From positions 496,001 through 560,000 of the forward strand of contig CAWIDT010000001.1 of the NCBI GenBank assembly GCA_963834945.1: 64,000 nt of DNA, read 5' to 3'. Positions 44,424 through 54,356 of the stretch are shown here, piece after piece; position 1 is the stretch's first letter; every line of letters starts with the position of its first letter. A program made the position numbers and the translations under genes. A model generated the notes under the pieces. The model was not told the origin of the DNA. It made no database searches and worked only from the letters and a program-made list of their open reading frames with translations. Source of the DNA: R-RK-3 sp963834945 (lineage in GTDB: Bacteria; Pseudomonadota; Alphaproteobacteria; Rhizobiales; Rhodomicrobiaceae).

Positions 44424-46429
44424 TTAAATCTTCTTAAAGCCCTGCTGCCCATCGGGCAGTGCCTCGTCCGTAGGTCCTTTTCCATAAACATCCGGCGATC
44501 GGTCAACGCCATCGCCGCCCCAGTCCTGGTTCAGCAGATCCTGCAGCTTGAGAAAATTTTCTTCCGATTGCTCGTTTGCGAAGCTTCGTTCAGCCGACTC
44601 CAGCTCCCGTTTCAACTCAACCGACTTACGGTGCAGCGCCAGCCTGTGCCGCCAGCCCATCAAAACGCCGTCATGCGAGGCGTGGGGCTGCGTGTTCCAA
44701 TCACTGTTGTGCGTAATGGCGTGCTCAACCTGGGCCAAAAGTTCAAGATGGCCCAACTTCCCCAATTGATGATGCAAGGCCTGCTTGTCAAGGGGATTCT
44801 GCTGGCTGTAGACCGAGAGAATGCAATCGCGCAGCCGCTGTAGCGGCTCGGCCTCAAATTGGATGCTAGCCACGTCTTCCATATAATCGTCGAGCAGCCA
44901 GGGGTGGTTGAGCAGCGTGATCAGGATCAGCGCTTCGCGTTGCGGCAGGCTGTTGCCCTGCGCTCGCAACATGGCGCTCTGAGCCAGGCTCGGCGAGGCC
45001 GCCATGTCGGCGAAAGGCTGGAAACCGCCGCGTTTCGGCCCGGTGAATCCGCCCGCAAGCTTGCCGCTGCTGCCCTGCCGGTCCGCCCGGACGCGCGCCC
45101 CCGCGCCGTTGTCCTTGTCCCAATCCGTCGGCGCCGTTGCCGAAACGCGCTGGCCGGTAGCTGTTGAACTGCTCGCGCAATCGCCGCCGCGTCTCCTGCT
45201 CGTAATATAGCCTGACGGTTTTATCCCCGATCGTGCCGATAAGCTCCGCAAGGCGCCGTTCAAACTGCGCGCGGCGCTCCGGCGTCGTCCAGGTCCCGGC
45301 GGCGAGCTCCTTGGCCCAAAGCACATCGACCAGCGGCTGCGGCGCGGCGAGCGCGCGCGCCACCGCCTCGGCGCCCTGCTGGCGCAGCAGATCGTCCGGG
45401 TCGAGCCCGTCCGGCAGGAAGGCGAAGGCGAGGCTCTTGCCGGGGCTGAGCAGCGGCAGGGCTGTCTCCACAGCCCGATGCGCCGCCTTGCGGCCCGCCG
45501 CGTCGCCGTCGAAGCACAGCAGCGGTTCGTCCGCCATCCGCCACAGCAGCTGCAACTGGTCCGGCGTCAACGCCGTGCCGAGCGGCGCGACCGCATTGGC
45601 AAAGCCCGCACGCGACAGGGCGATCACGTCCATATAGCCTTCCGCGACGATGACGCTGCCCTGCTCATGCGCCGCCTTGCGCGCGGTTGCGGCGTTGAAC
45701 AGCACCCCGCCCTTATGGAAAAGCGGCGTTTCCGGCGAATTCAGATATTTCGGCTGCTGCTCGTCGCTGAGCGCGCGCCCGCCGAACGCGATCACCTGCC
45801 CGCGCAGGTCGGAGATGGGAAACATCAGCCTGTGGCGGAAGCGGTCGTAGCTGACGGGAATATCCTCGCCCGAAATCAGCATGCCGGACGCCGCCATGTC
45901 GTCGGTGGCAAAGCCCTTCGCCGCCAGATGCTCCTTGAGCTGGTGACGCCCTTGCGGCGCATAGCCGAGCCGAAAACGCTCGATGTCTTGCTCGTCCCAC
46001 GCCGCGCCGTTCCAGATAGGCCCGCGCCTCGCGCCCGGCTGCCCCGCGTAGCGCCTCCTGGAAGAAGACGCAGGACGCCTCGGCAACCTTGCGCAGGCGC
46101 ACCGTCAGCGCCTCGCGCGCCTCCGCCTGCGGGGTCGATTTGGGCATTTCGACGCCCGCCTCTCCCGCGAGCCGTTCGACGGCTTCGGGAAATTCCAGCC
46201 CTTCAGTCTTCATCAGGAATGCGAAGATGTCGCCATGTTCGCCGCTGGCGAAGCAATGGAAAAAGCCCTTCTGGTCATTGACCGTGAAAGACGGCGTCTT
46301 CTCCTGCTTGAAGGGCGACAGCCCCGCGAATTCCCGTCCCTGCCGCTTCAGCTTGACGCGCCGCCCGATCACCTGGCTCGCCGGAAGCCGGGCGCGGATC
46401 TCGTCAAGCAGCGAAGGCGGAAAACGCAT
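44424..46429 (-). CDS. dnaG: DNA primase DnaG (two frame breaks)
   Basis: Synthesises RNA primers at the replication fork. The N-terminal domain REFAGLSPFKQEKTPSFTVN followed by GFFHCFASGEHGD aligns with the CHC2 zinc finger but keeps only one of four metal ligands. The TOPRIM core follows: RLMFPISDLRGQVIAFGGRAL, VIVAEGYMDVIAL, LLCFDGDAAGRKAAHRAVE. The C-terminal DnaB-interaction domain (NPLDKQALHHQLGKLG to DGQQGFKKI) is present. Breaks near 46015 and 45110 join three frames to about 665 aa. Being essential, it must be intact in the organism. It starts at ATG 46429 and lies just upstream of rpoD, as in the classical macromolecular-synthesis gene order. Confidence 0.95.
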
Positions 46430-46740
46430 GCAGCTATCCTCATCAAGCGCGCCGGATCAAGGGGTCTCGTTCTTGCCCCAGGGGTGTCGTAAGTGTCTGG
46501 ATGCCAGCCGGCTGAGGCTGCGCTTTCGGCTGGCGGATTCAGCCGGTCCGACCCCAGTCTCCTTGAGTCGATCCAAACCGCCGGCTTGGACAACAGGCAC
46601 GAAAACACGTCCAGGCGCGACGGTGCACGAACGATCAGGTTCGACCGCGAAGCTTAGGTGATTCGAGTGCCCGTGCCGCCACCTGAAACCGCAATGGAAA
46701 TGCCTGTGGATAAGCCGCCCGCCGCCATGCTCCCCGGCGA
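46430..46740. other. Gene-free region upstream of dnaG
   Basis: 311 bases between the dnaG start and the end of the lipoprotein gene. Only short overlapping frames occur, none with recognisable features. It probably contains the dnaG promoter, but I could not assign boxes with confidence. Confidence 0.5.
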
Positions 46741-47103
46741 TCAGCCTTTGCCGCAAAGTTGGGCGCTGGCGCGGCACTTATGCTCCTGGCCGACCCCACC
46801 GCCGAAATCGATATAGCCTTCGCATTTAACCCCGCGCGCCTCGATGGTGAAACCCTTCGACCCCTCGGCGGCCATCTGGTCTTTGGCCCTGTTGATCACC
46901 TCGTCGAGATTGCTCTGGGCGAAGCCCGTAACGTTCTGCTCACCGAAGCCGGTGGCGATGGCGGTCACGGCGCGGCAACTCTTTTCCGGTTTTGCGGGCA
47001 GGTCCGAACGGGCGGCCGCTTCGTTCAGCTTCGCCGTACCGGCCACCTCGCCGCAAGCGGACAGCCCCGCAAGGGCCACCAACGCAACACAGGCAAAACG
47101 CAT
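46741..47103 (-). CDS. Small lipoprotein, function unknown
   Basis: 120 aa. MRFACVALVALAGLSACGE is a lipoprotein signal with lipobox L-S-A-C and lipidated Cys17. The mature part (AARSDLPAKPEKSCRAVTAIATGFGEQNV, QSNLDEVINRAKDQMAAEGSKGF, KCEGYIDFGGGVGQEHKCRA) contains three further cysteines plus one near the end, possibly paired. Predicted envelope location. I do not recognise a named family, though similar small alphaproteobacterial lipoproteins occur. It lies 10 bases downstream of the CitE-like lyase stop on the same strand and may be cotranscribed with it. Confidence 0.75.
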   Translation of the reverse strand: MRFACVALVALAGLSACGEVAGTAKLNEAAARSDLPAKPEKSCRAVTAIATGFGEQNVTGFAQSNLDEVINRAKDQMAAEGSKGFTIEARGVKCEGYIDFGGGVGQEHKCRASAQLCGKG

Positions 47104-47113
47104 CCGGCCCCCC

Positions 47114-48000
47114 TCAGACCGCCACTTGCCGCTCGGCGATCATGTCGGCGATGGTGACCGTGTGCTCGGCGATCTCGCGCGTGCAGCAACTCCACCATCC
47201 GCCCCTCCAGGCTGATTACCCCCTTGCCCGCATTTTCGGGCAGATCGAAGGCGGCGATGATCTTGCGCGCCCATGCCACCTCTTCGGCGGACGGGGCGAA
47301 CGCCGCATTGCAGGGGCCGATCTGCGAGGGATGGATCAGCGTCTTGCCGTCCATGCCGAGCAGGCGGCCCTGGTTCAGCTCGGCCTCAAACCCCGCCTCA
47401 TCGCCGATCTCGTTGAACACACCGTCGATGATGTCGATGCCATAGGCGCGTCCGGCCGCGACGCAGGTGGAGAGCCAGGCGAGCATCCCGACCCTGCCGC
47501 CGGAAAGCGACGCGCGCGTTTCCTTGGCCAGATCGTTGGTGCCCATGACGAAGACGGTGAGCGGATAGGCCGCCGGACCGGCTGCCGCAATCGCGGCGGC
47601 GTTGAGCATTGCCCGCGGGGTCTCCATCATCGCCCAGAGCGTCTGCGTCACCGGCGCGCCCGCATGGCGCAGCAGCGAACGGACCATCTCCAGATCGGCC
47701 GGCGCCTGGACTTTCGGGATGAGGATCGCGTCGGGGCCTGCTTTCGCCGCAGCTTTCAGGTCGTTCTCTGCCCAGGGCGTGTCGAGCGCATTGACGCGGA
47801 TGACCACCTCGCGCTTGCCATAGCCTCCCGCCTGCACCGCCGCCATCACCTGCTCGCGTGCGGTTTGCTTGGCGTCAGGGGCGACCGCATCCTCCAAATC
47901 GAGAATCAGCGCATCGGCGGCGAGCGTCTTGGCTTTCTCCAAGCGCGCGGGCGTTGGAGCCGGGCATGTAGAGGACACTGCGGCGCGGTCTGATCGGCAT
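47114..48000 (-). CDS. HpcH/HpaI aldolase / CoA ester lyase (CitE/malyl-CoA lyase family), two frame breaks
   Basis: TIM-barrel lyase, likely cleaving malyl-, citramalyl- or similar CoA esters. From ATG 48000 the N-terminus is MPIRPRRSVLYMPGSNAR; a break near 47950 leads to LEKAKTLAADALILDLEDAVAPDAK, with the Mg-binding Glu/Asp of the family. EVVIRVNALDTPW, AILIPKVQ, WAMMETPRAMLNAA, FVMGTNDLAKET and GMDGKTLIHPSQIGPCNAAFAP are family blocks. A second break near 47184 restores the C-terminus to a stop at 47114-47116 (ADMIAERQVAV). About 295 aa, the normal length for these lyases. Breaks are probably indels. Confidence 0.87.
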
Positions 48001-48148
48001 CGATAAACCTTGAGTTTGCGTGAAGCGGCGATACTCTCCGACTTGGGTTTAGGATAGACGAGCCGCCAGCGCCACAAAAGTCCTAAGCTCCGCATCATCA
48101 CAGCGGAAATAAGTTTTCGGGCGTTGCGAGCCGACGGAACGGATCATC

Positions 48149-48993
48149 ATGGCCACCATACTCAGCCTGTCATCGCAAGTGGCGCGCGGCCATGTCGGAC
48201 ATTCCGCAGCGGTGTTCGCCTGGCAGCGGCTCGGCGTCGAAGTGGTGGCGCTGCCCACCATCCTGCTCTCCAACCGGCCGGATTATCCGCAACGCGGCGG
48301 GGGAGCGCGTCAGCCCGGAGCTGCTGGGCCGGATGGTCGCGGCGCTCGATGCGAATGGCTGGCTGGGCGAGATCGACGCGGTGTTCACCGGCTATCTGCC
48401 GAGCGCCGGGCATGTCGCCTTCGCGGCCGGTGTCGTCGCGCGGCTGAAGGCGGCCAGGCCCGAGCTTCTCTATTGCTGCGATCCGATCCTGGGGGATGAG
48501 CCGGGCGGGCTCTACATCGCCGAGGATGCCGCCAATGCCTTACGCGAAACGCTGCTTCCGCTCGCGGATGTGGTCACACCGAACCGCTTCGAGCTGGAAT
48601 GGCTGACCGGGCGCGCCGTGCATTCCCTCGCCGACGCGGTTGACGCCGCGCGGGGCATGGCAAGGCCGATGGTGCTGTCGACCTCCGCTCCCGCCAGCGC
48701 CGAACATGAATTGAGCCAACCTGCTGGTCGAGGCGGATCGGGCATGGGTCGCTTCGGTCGAGCGGCGCGCGAAGGTGCCGCACGGTACCGGCGATCTCGT
48801 CGCGGCGCTGTTCTTCGGCCATCTGCTGCGGTCGCGTCCGGCGCCGGAGGCTCTGGCGCTGGCCACCGCGGGGATCGAAGCGGTGATCGATGCCAGCGCG
48901 GACCATGAAGAATTGAATCTCATCGCCAGCCAGGAAAGCTGGGCGGCGCCCGGTCCCTGGCCCGTTAAGCCGCTCGATGCGGATGCGCCGTGA
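48149..48993 (+). CDS. pdxY: Pyridoxal kinase, PdxY/PdxK type (two frame breaks)
   Basis: ATP-dependent kinase of vitamin B6 salvage, ribokinase fold. MATILSLSSQVARGHVGHSAAVFAWQRLGVEV and PTILLSNRPDY open the gene. A break near 48297 is followed by FTGYLPSAGHVAFAAGVV, CDPILGDEPGGLYIAEDAANALRETLLPLADVVTPNRFELEWLTG. A second break near 48712 leads to VPHGTGDLVAALFFGHLL, the G-T-G-D catalytic motif with anion hole. About 280 aa. The order and motifs are complete, so it is probably functional. Its stop overlaps the DUF429 start (ATGA). Confidence 0.9.
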
Positions 48994-49715
48994 CGCTGGT
49001 CGCGGGTGTGGATGGATGCAAAGCCGGGTGGCTCTGCGTGTTGCTGGACGCTGCGACCGGTTCGCCGCAAGAGGCGTTCATCAGCAAAAGCCTGGCGGAA
49101 ATCGCCGCGATCGAAGCAGCGGTGCAAATCGCCGTGGATGTGCCGATGGGCATCGAGAGCGTCACCACGCGTGAGGGGCGCGGCTGCGACACGGCGCTCC
49201 GCCGCGTGCTCGGGCAGCGGCAATCCTCCGTCTTCGCGGTTCCCGCCCGCGCCGCGCTCGCCGAGACCGATTACCGCCTGGCCTGCGAGGCGGCGCTGGC
49301 GCATTCGGACCCGCCGCGCATGGTGTCGAAGCAGTGCTTCCACATCTTCCCCAAAATCCGCGAAGCCGACGCCCTGATCACGCCGGCATCGCAATCGCGC
49401 ATCCTCGAATGCCACCCGGAAGGCGCGTTCTGGGCGATGAACGGCAAGCGCCCGCTCACCGAGCCGAAGAAGCTGAAATCGCGCGGGTATCCGCCAGGGC
49501 TGGCGCTTCGGCGCATGCTGCTGGAAGCAGCCGGCTACCCGGCCGCGTTCCTGGCTGCCGGACGTTTCCGGCCCTCGCAAGCCGGAGAGGACGATCTGCT
49601 GGACGCCTGCGCCTGCGCCTGGACCGCCCGCCGGGTGCTGCGCGGCGAAGCGCATCGCTTCCCGGACGCGCCGCGCCTCGATCCGCGCGGCCTTCGCATG
49701 CAGATCTGGGCGTGA
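48990..49715 (+). CDS. DUF429 domain-containing protein (RNase H-like fold predicted)
   Basis: 241 aa. VAGVDGCKAGWLCVLLD at the N-terminus and VQIAVDVPMGI (Asp in VDVPMG) are DUF429 markers, with RILECHPEGAFWAMNG and GEDDLLDACACAWTARRVLRG later. The pattern of acidic residues resembles RNase H-like or actin-like folds, but no activity is established. It is translationally coupled to pyridoxal kinase, a common neighbour arrangement only by chance as far as I know. Intact. Confidence 0.88.
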   Translation: MTLVAGVDGCKAGWLCVLLDAATGSPQEAFISKSLAEIAAIEAAVQIAVDVPMGIESVTTREGRGCDTALRRVLGQRQSSVFAVPARAALAETDYRLACEAALAHSDPPRMVSKQCFHIFPKIREADALITPASQSRILECHPEGAFWAMNGKRPLTEPKKLKSRGYPPGLALRRMLLEAAGYPAAFLAAGRFRPSQAGEDDLLDACACAWTARRVLRGEAHRFPDAPRLDPRGLRMQIWA

Positions 49716-49756
49716 TCGTTAGAGCGAAATCAATTCTGATAAAAACGCCTTTTCGA

Positions 49757-49833
49757 AATCCCCGCGCAGGCGGGGATCCGGTATTGACTGGTGGTTCAAC
49801 AACTTACTGGATCCCCGTTTTTACGGGGATTTT
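49757..49833. repeat. REP-like pair of GGGGAT hairpins downstream of DUF429
   Basis: Hairpin 1: ATCCCCGC (49758-49765) with GCGGGGAT (49770-49777). Hairpin 2: ATCCCCG (49811-49817) with CGGGGAT (49824-49830), T-rich loop. Both belong to the common bacterial intergenic CCCGC/GCGGG-ATCC repeat type. They may end transcription of the pdxY-DUF429 pair. Confidence 0.65.
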
Positions 49834-49880
49834 GGGAGAGATAGGCCCGGCTGCCTGCATCTGATCCGATCACGCCCCTA

Positions 49881-50932
49881 AGAGCGGGATCATTTTAATT
49901 GGAAGCATACCCCGAGTTGGCGAGATAGTTTCTGCACTCGTTGGGCGGGAAGTCATCGAGCAATGATCCAATGCGGTCGCAGACGGTCTCGACCGTGCGC
50001 TTTGCGGATTTTCGAAGCCAGTGTTTGAGCTTGGCAAAGACCTGCTCGATGGGGTTGAGATCGGGACTGTATGGCGGCAGGAAGAGGAGTTTCGCGCCGA
50101 CGCTGCGGATGGCCTGGCGAACGGCTCTTCCCTTGTGGCTGCCGAGATTGTCCATAATCACAACGTCGCCAGCCTTCAGGCTGGGCAGAAGGAATTCCCG
50201 GACATAGGTGAGGAATTTCACGCCGTTGATCGGCCCGTCAAAGACGCAAGGCGCATCAATCCGGTCGCAGCGCAATGCGGCGAGGAACGTCTGGGTTCGC
50301 CAGTGACCATGCGGCGCCTTGCCGATCAGGCGCTTGCCGCAAGCGCTCCAGCCTCGCAGCGGCGCCATGTTCGTCTTGGTCCAGGTCTCATCGATGAAGA
50401 CGAGCCGCGCCGGATCGATTTTCGCCTGATATTTTTTCCATTGCGCGCGCCGCCGGGCGACGTCAGGCCGGTCCTGCTCGCTTGCGACCGCGGTTTTTTT
50501 TAAAGCTCAGGCCCTCGGCATGGACGAAGCTCCAGACCGCGCCATAGCTCACCTCGACGCCGCGCTCCGCCAGATCCTTTTTCAGCCCGCGCAGGGTCAA
50601 CTCGGGCACTTCGGCAAAGCGGGCATGAACAAAATCGCGATGCGCTGCCAGGATCACCGGCTTATAGCCACCCATCTGAGCCGGCGCGACGCTGCCCGTC
50701 GCCCGCTGCCGTCCGGACCATTTCGACACCGCCGACGGACTGATCTCGAACGCTGCCGCAATAGCGCGAATGCTTTCGCCCGCAGCCGCGCGCTTGACGA
50801 CACGTTCCCTAAGATCAATCGAATAAGGCTTCCCCATCCATGCCGGCCTCCTCTCCAGCACCGATGATAAATCACTGTTCGCGAAGGAAGGGAATCCCAA
50901 TTTTCCAATTCCGCCTAATCCGATCCCGCTCT
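49881..50932 (-). mobile_element. IS630-family insertion sequence (boundaries approximate)
   Basis: The transposase gene is flanked by perfect 11-base inverted sequences, AGAGCGGGATC (49881-49891) and GATCCCGCTCT (50922-50932). These same bases also belong to the dispersed TAGAGC repeat (copies A and B), so the IS has either inserted into such a repeat or uses similar ends. IS630-type elements target TA dinucleotides. AATTGGAA occurs near both ends. The exact terminal repeats cannot be fixed without a second copy. Confidence 0.8.
49895..50837 (-). CDS. IS630 family transposase, two frames joined at an A8 slippery run
   Basis: N-terminal frame from ATG 50837: MGKPYSIDLRERVVKRAAAGESIRAIAAAFEISPSAVSKW with a helix-turn-helix, then a winged segment ending in GLSFKK. 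At 50494-50501 there are eight T (eight A in the coding strand). The reading frame shifts there and continues with the DDE domain: FIDETWTKTNM (first Asp), VVIMDNLGSHKG (second Asp), FLPPYSPDLNPIEQVFAKLK (Glu). About 310 aa combined. The shift sits in a homopolymer, as in many IS630 elements that use programmed frameshifting, so it may be natural rather than an error. Confidence 0.9.
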
Positions 50933-51052
50933 AGACCATGATCGAATTCAAACGGAAACGATCATGGTCTAGATTTCTTTGTTTTCGCACGATTTTTCGG
51001 GAAAAACCGGTGTCCATCCCGTCTTCACGGGGACATGCTTTTCCCGATCACG
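50931..51052 (+). repeat. Dispersed palindromic intergenic repeat, copy B
   Basis: CTAGACCATGATCG (50931-50944) and CGATCATGGTCTAG (50959-50972) are perfect 14-base inverted arms around a 14-base loop. TTTCTTTGTTTTCGCACG, CGGGAAAAACCGGTGTCCAT and TTTTCCCGATCA then match copy A, with about 20 extra bases containing a CCCGTCTTCACGGG hairpin. It separates the IS630 element from the HTH gene. Confidence 0.75.
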
Positions 51053-51062
51053 CCCTTATCGC

Positions 51063-51870
51063 TCAATTGCCGGTGAGGAACAGTGCGAAGGGCTCCTCGA
51101 CGGTGCGTTTCAGCAATTGCCGGTACGGCGCATAGCAGGCGTGGCCGCGCTTGATGCGCCCGAATTCGGCGCTGGCGACCGTCTTGAACGGCACCAGCAC
51201 GATCGGCGTCGCCACCGGCGTGAGCTGCGCGCCGCGTCCCACCTGCAGCGTCGTCAGGATGCCGTGCAATTCGCCCCGGATCGTCGGCCGCGACACGATG
51301 ATCAGCCGGTATTGCCCGTGCTTGTTGGTGACGAGGTAGATGTGCCCGGATTGATGCGGGGCCGAGACCGCGCCGCCTTGCGTATATTCGGCGTCGATCC
51401 GCTCCGATTCGCTGAACACCAGATTGGATGCCACCTGATCCCAGCGGATTTGGGTCAGATAGGCGTATATCGCTTCCGGCTCGCTGAAGGACGGGCGGAG
51501 CGTCACATAATCGCCCTCCATCCAGGTGACAGATGGCGCGTGAATAGGAGCCCAGCCCGTCATGCGCAAGGCCCGGCGGCGCTTCGCTGACCGGCACCGC
51601 ATTGCGCTGCCGCAGGCTGACGGTGAGCGCTTCCTCCAGCCGCACCAGCGTCGCCAGCGTGAAGGGCCGGCGGCCGGCGAGCGCCTTTTCCAGCGTCGAC
51701 AGGCTGATCTTGGCGATGGCGGCGAGCTGCTGGCGGGTCATGCGGCGTCGCGCCAGTTCCTCCGCGATGAGATCGGCGGCGACACGGCTTTCGGCGCTCG
51801 CCAGCGACTGTTCCAAACGGCGCGACACGAGCGGTCCCTCTTCCACCCAAACCCGTAATGAACCGCACAT
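51063..51870 (-). CDS. XRE-family HTH regulator with C-terminal ligand/effector domain (one frame break)
   Basis: About 269 aa. The N-terminal RRMTRQQLAAIAKISLSTLEKALAGRRPFTLATLVRLEEAL is a Cro/C1-type helix-turn-helix. A frame break near 51560 is followed by PSVTWMEGDYVTLRPSFSEPEAIYAYLTQIRWD, FSESERIDAEYTQGGAVSAPHQSGHIYLVTNKHGQYRLIIVSRP to PFALFLTGN, probably a beta-rich effector domain. Transcriptional regulators with this downstream domain occur in alphaproteobacteria, but I know of no characterised one. It diverges from the VIT/VWA gene across 153 bases. Confidence 0.75.
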
Positions 51871-52023
51871 ACCCGTAAATAAGGCGCCCGTGCAAGCGCT
51901 TCCTTACGGTTCACGGCGGCTTGCGGCCAAACAATCTTGAACAAGACGCTCGAACGCAGCGTCCAACTGGAGAAAAGCTGAAAGGCAAGCTACCCCGCTG
52001 GTGACGATCAAGAGGTTATTCCC

Positions 52024-54351
52024 ATGCCCTCCCAATATTTCAAAATCGACATGCCGAAGATAACGAAGATGCCTGCGGATAATCCTGCCGCAGACCTGAA
52101 TATCCGTTCACCTTTGATCCATTTTGGCACGCTTCTTCTTATTTTTGTCATAATCAATCTTGCGATGGGCGCAAGCGCACGTGCGGACGGGATTTACGTC
52201 CGCCCCGGCGATGCCCGCTCCGGTACGCTGCTGTTCAAGGCGGTCGAGGAGGACCGTTACGTCGAGGCGCCGCTGGTCGGCACCGATATCGACATCACCG
52301 TCTCCGGCCCGACGGCGCGCGCCCGCGTCACCCAGCATTTCTACAATCCGACGAATGGCTGGATCGAGGGCGTCTACGTGTTCCCGCTGCCGGAAAAAGC
52401 CGGCGTCGATACGCTGAAGATGGTGATCGGCAACCGCGTCATCGTCGGCGAGATCAAGGAGCGCCAGGAGGCCAAGCAGATCTTCGAGCAGGCCAAGGCC
52501 GAGGGCAAGAAGACCGCGCTGATGGAGCAGGAGCGGCCGAACATCTTCACCAATTCGGTCGCCAATATCGGCCCGGGCGAAACGGTCGTCATCCAGCTCG
52601 AATATCAGCAGACCGTGCCGCAATCGGGCAATGAATTTTCGCTGCGCGTGCCGCTGGTCGTGGCGCCCCGCTATAATCCCCGCCCCGTGGTGCAGACGGT
52701 CGATTTCAACGGCGGCAATGGCTGGGCCCAGGCCAGCGATCCGGTGCCCGACCGCGACCGCATCGAGCCGCCCGTCCTCGATCCGCGCGACAACGCGCCG
52801 GTCAACCCGGTGACGCTGGCGGTGCGCTTGCAGGCCGGCTTCCCGCTCGGCGAGGTCAAGAGCCGCTACCATCAGGTGAAGACCGAAATCGTCGACGACG
52901 ACACGCGCGTCGTCAAGATCGAGGGCGCCGTGCCCGCCGACAAGGATTTCGAGCTGACCTGGACGGCAAAATCCGGCACCACGCCCGCCGCCGGCCTGTT
53001 CCATGAGCGCGTCGCCGATGCCGATTATCTGCTCGGCTTCGTCACGCCTCCGGCGCTGGAACAGCAGGCCAAGCCGCGCCCGCGCGAGATCATCTTCGTC
53101 ATCGACAATTCCGGCTCGATGGGCGGCACCTCGATCACCCAGGCCAAGGCCAGCCTGCTCTATGCGCTGAAGCGGCTTTCGCCCGCCGACCGCTTCAACA
53201 TCGTGCGCTTCGACGACACGCTGGAGGTGGTGTTCCCCACGGCGGTTCCGGCCGACATGGAGCATCTCGGCCAGGCGCGCACCTTCGTGTCGCGGCTGGA
53301 GGCGAGGGGCGGCACCGAAATGGTTCCGGCGATGCGCGCCGCGCTCGTCGATCAGGGCGGCGCGAGCAGCGAAATGCTGCGGCAGGTCGTGTTCCTCACC
53401 GACGGCGCGATCGGCAATGAGCAGCAGCTGTTCGACACGATCACCGCCGGACTTGGACGCTCGCGCGTGTTCATGGTCGGCATCGGCTCGGCGCCGAATT
53501 CCTATCTGATGAGCCATGCGGCCGAGCTGGGCCGGGGCAGCGTCGTGCAGATCGGCAGCGGCGCGGAGGTGGAGGAGCGCATGCGCGGGCTGTTCAGCAA
53601 GCTGGAGCGGCCCGCCGTCACCGATCTGAAGGTGCAGTTCTCCGAAAGCGGCGTCGATGTCACCCCCAAGGTGCTGCCCGATCTCTATGCCGGCGAGGCG
53701 CTGCAGATCGCGGCCAAGCTGACCGCCTTCGCCGGGACGATGCAGATCAGCGGCATGATCGGCGATCAGCCCTGGATCGTGAAGCTGCCGCTGAAAGGTG
53801 CGGCGGAAGGCAAGGGGCTGTCGAAGCTGTGGGCCCGCGCCAAGATCGACGACGCCGAACTCGGCGTGACGCTCGGCCATATCAGCCAGGCCGCGGCGGA
53901 CCAGCGAGTGCTCGATCTGGCGCTGCAGCATAGCCTGATCAGCCGCCGCACCAGCCTCGTCGCGGTCGACAAGACGCCGAGCCGTCCGGACGGCGCTCGC
54001 CTGACCCGCGCCGACCTGCCGCTGAACCTGCCGGCCGGCTGGGATTTCGACAAGGTGTTCGGCGGTCGCGCAAGGCGAAGCCGGGCAGCGCGCCGAAGGC
54101 GGCAAGACCGCGCCCGTCACCGGAGGACGAAGCGCCCAGGCTCGATGCCGCCTACATCCAGAAGATCGCCGTGACCCGCACCAGCCCGGCGGCCGCCGGG
54201 CTCAGCGCCAGGCAGCCCGTCGCCAGCATCGCCCTGCCGAAGACGGCGACCGATGCCCGCCCTGCTGATCGGCGTCGGCGCTCTGCTGCTGATCGCCAAT
54301 CTGTGGCTGATCGTGCTGGCATGGCGGCGGGAAAGGCGGGGCTGGGAGTAA
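52024..54351 (+). CDS. Marine proteobacterial sortase target protein (VIT + VWA domains), C-terminal frame breaks
   Basis: Surface-exposed protein, about 775 aa when rejoined. Signal region: LIHFGTLLLIFVIINLAMGASARADG. VIT domain (about residues 70-200): ALMEQERPNIFTNSVANIGPGE. VWA domain with MIDAS DNSGSMGG (Asp about residue 361) and VFLTDGAIGNE. In the present frame the C-terminus becomes arginine-rich from about 54070. Rejoining gives RTSPAAAGLSARQPVASIALPKTAT, where LPKTAT (54234-54251) is the sortase signal, then the membrane anchor LLIGVGALLLIANLWLIVLAW and a basic tail to the TAA at 54349-54351. The dedicated class GN sortase follows. Confidence 0.9.
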
Positions 54352-54356
54352 GCGGA

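Noticed and set aside
49757..51052. Possible CRISPR-like repeat pattern
   Set aside because: Repeats are palindromic and irregularly spaced, with no uniform spacers or cas genes.
52108..54120. 670-codon open frame on the minus strand
   Set aside because: It is antisense to the VIT/VWA gene, rich in His/Arg/Ala from GC-rich codon mirroring and shows no domain.
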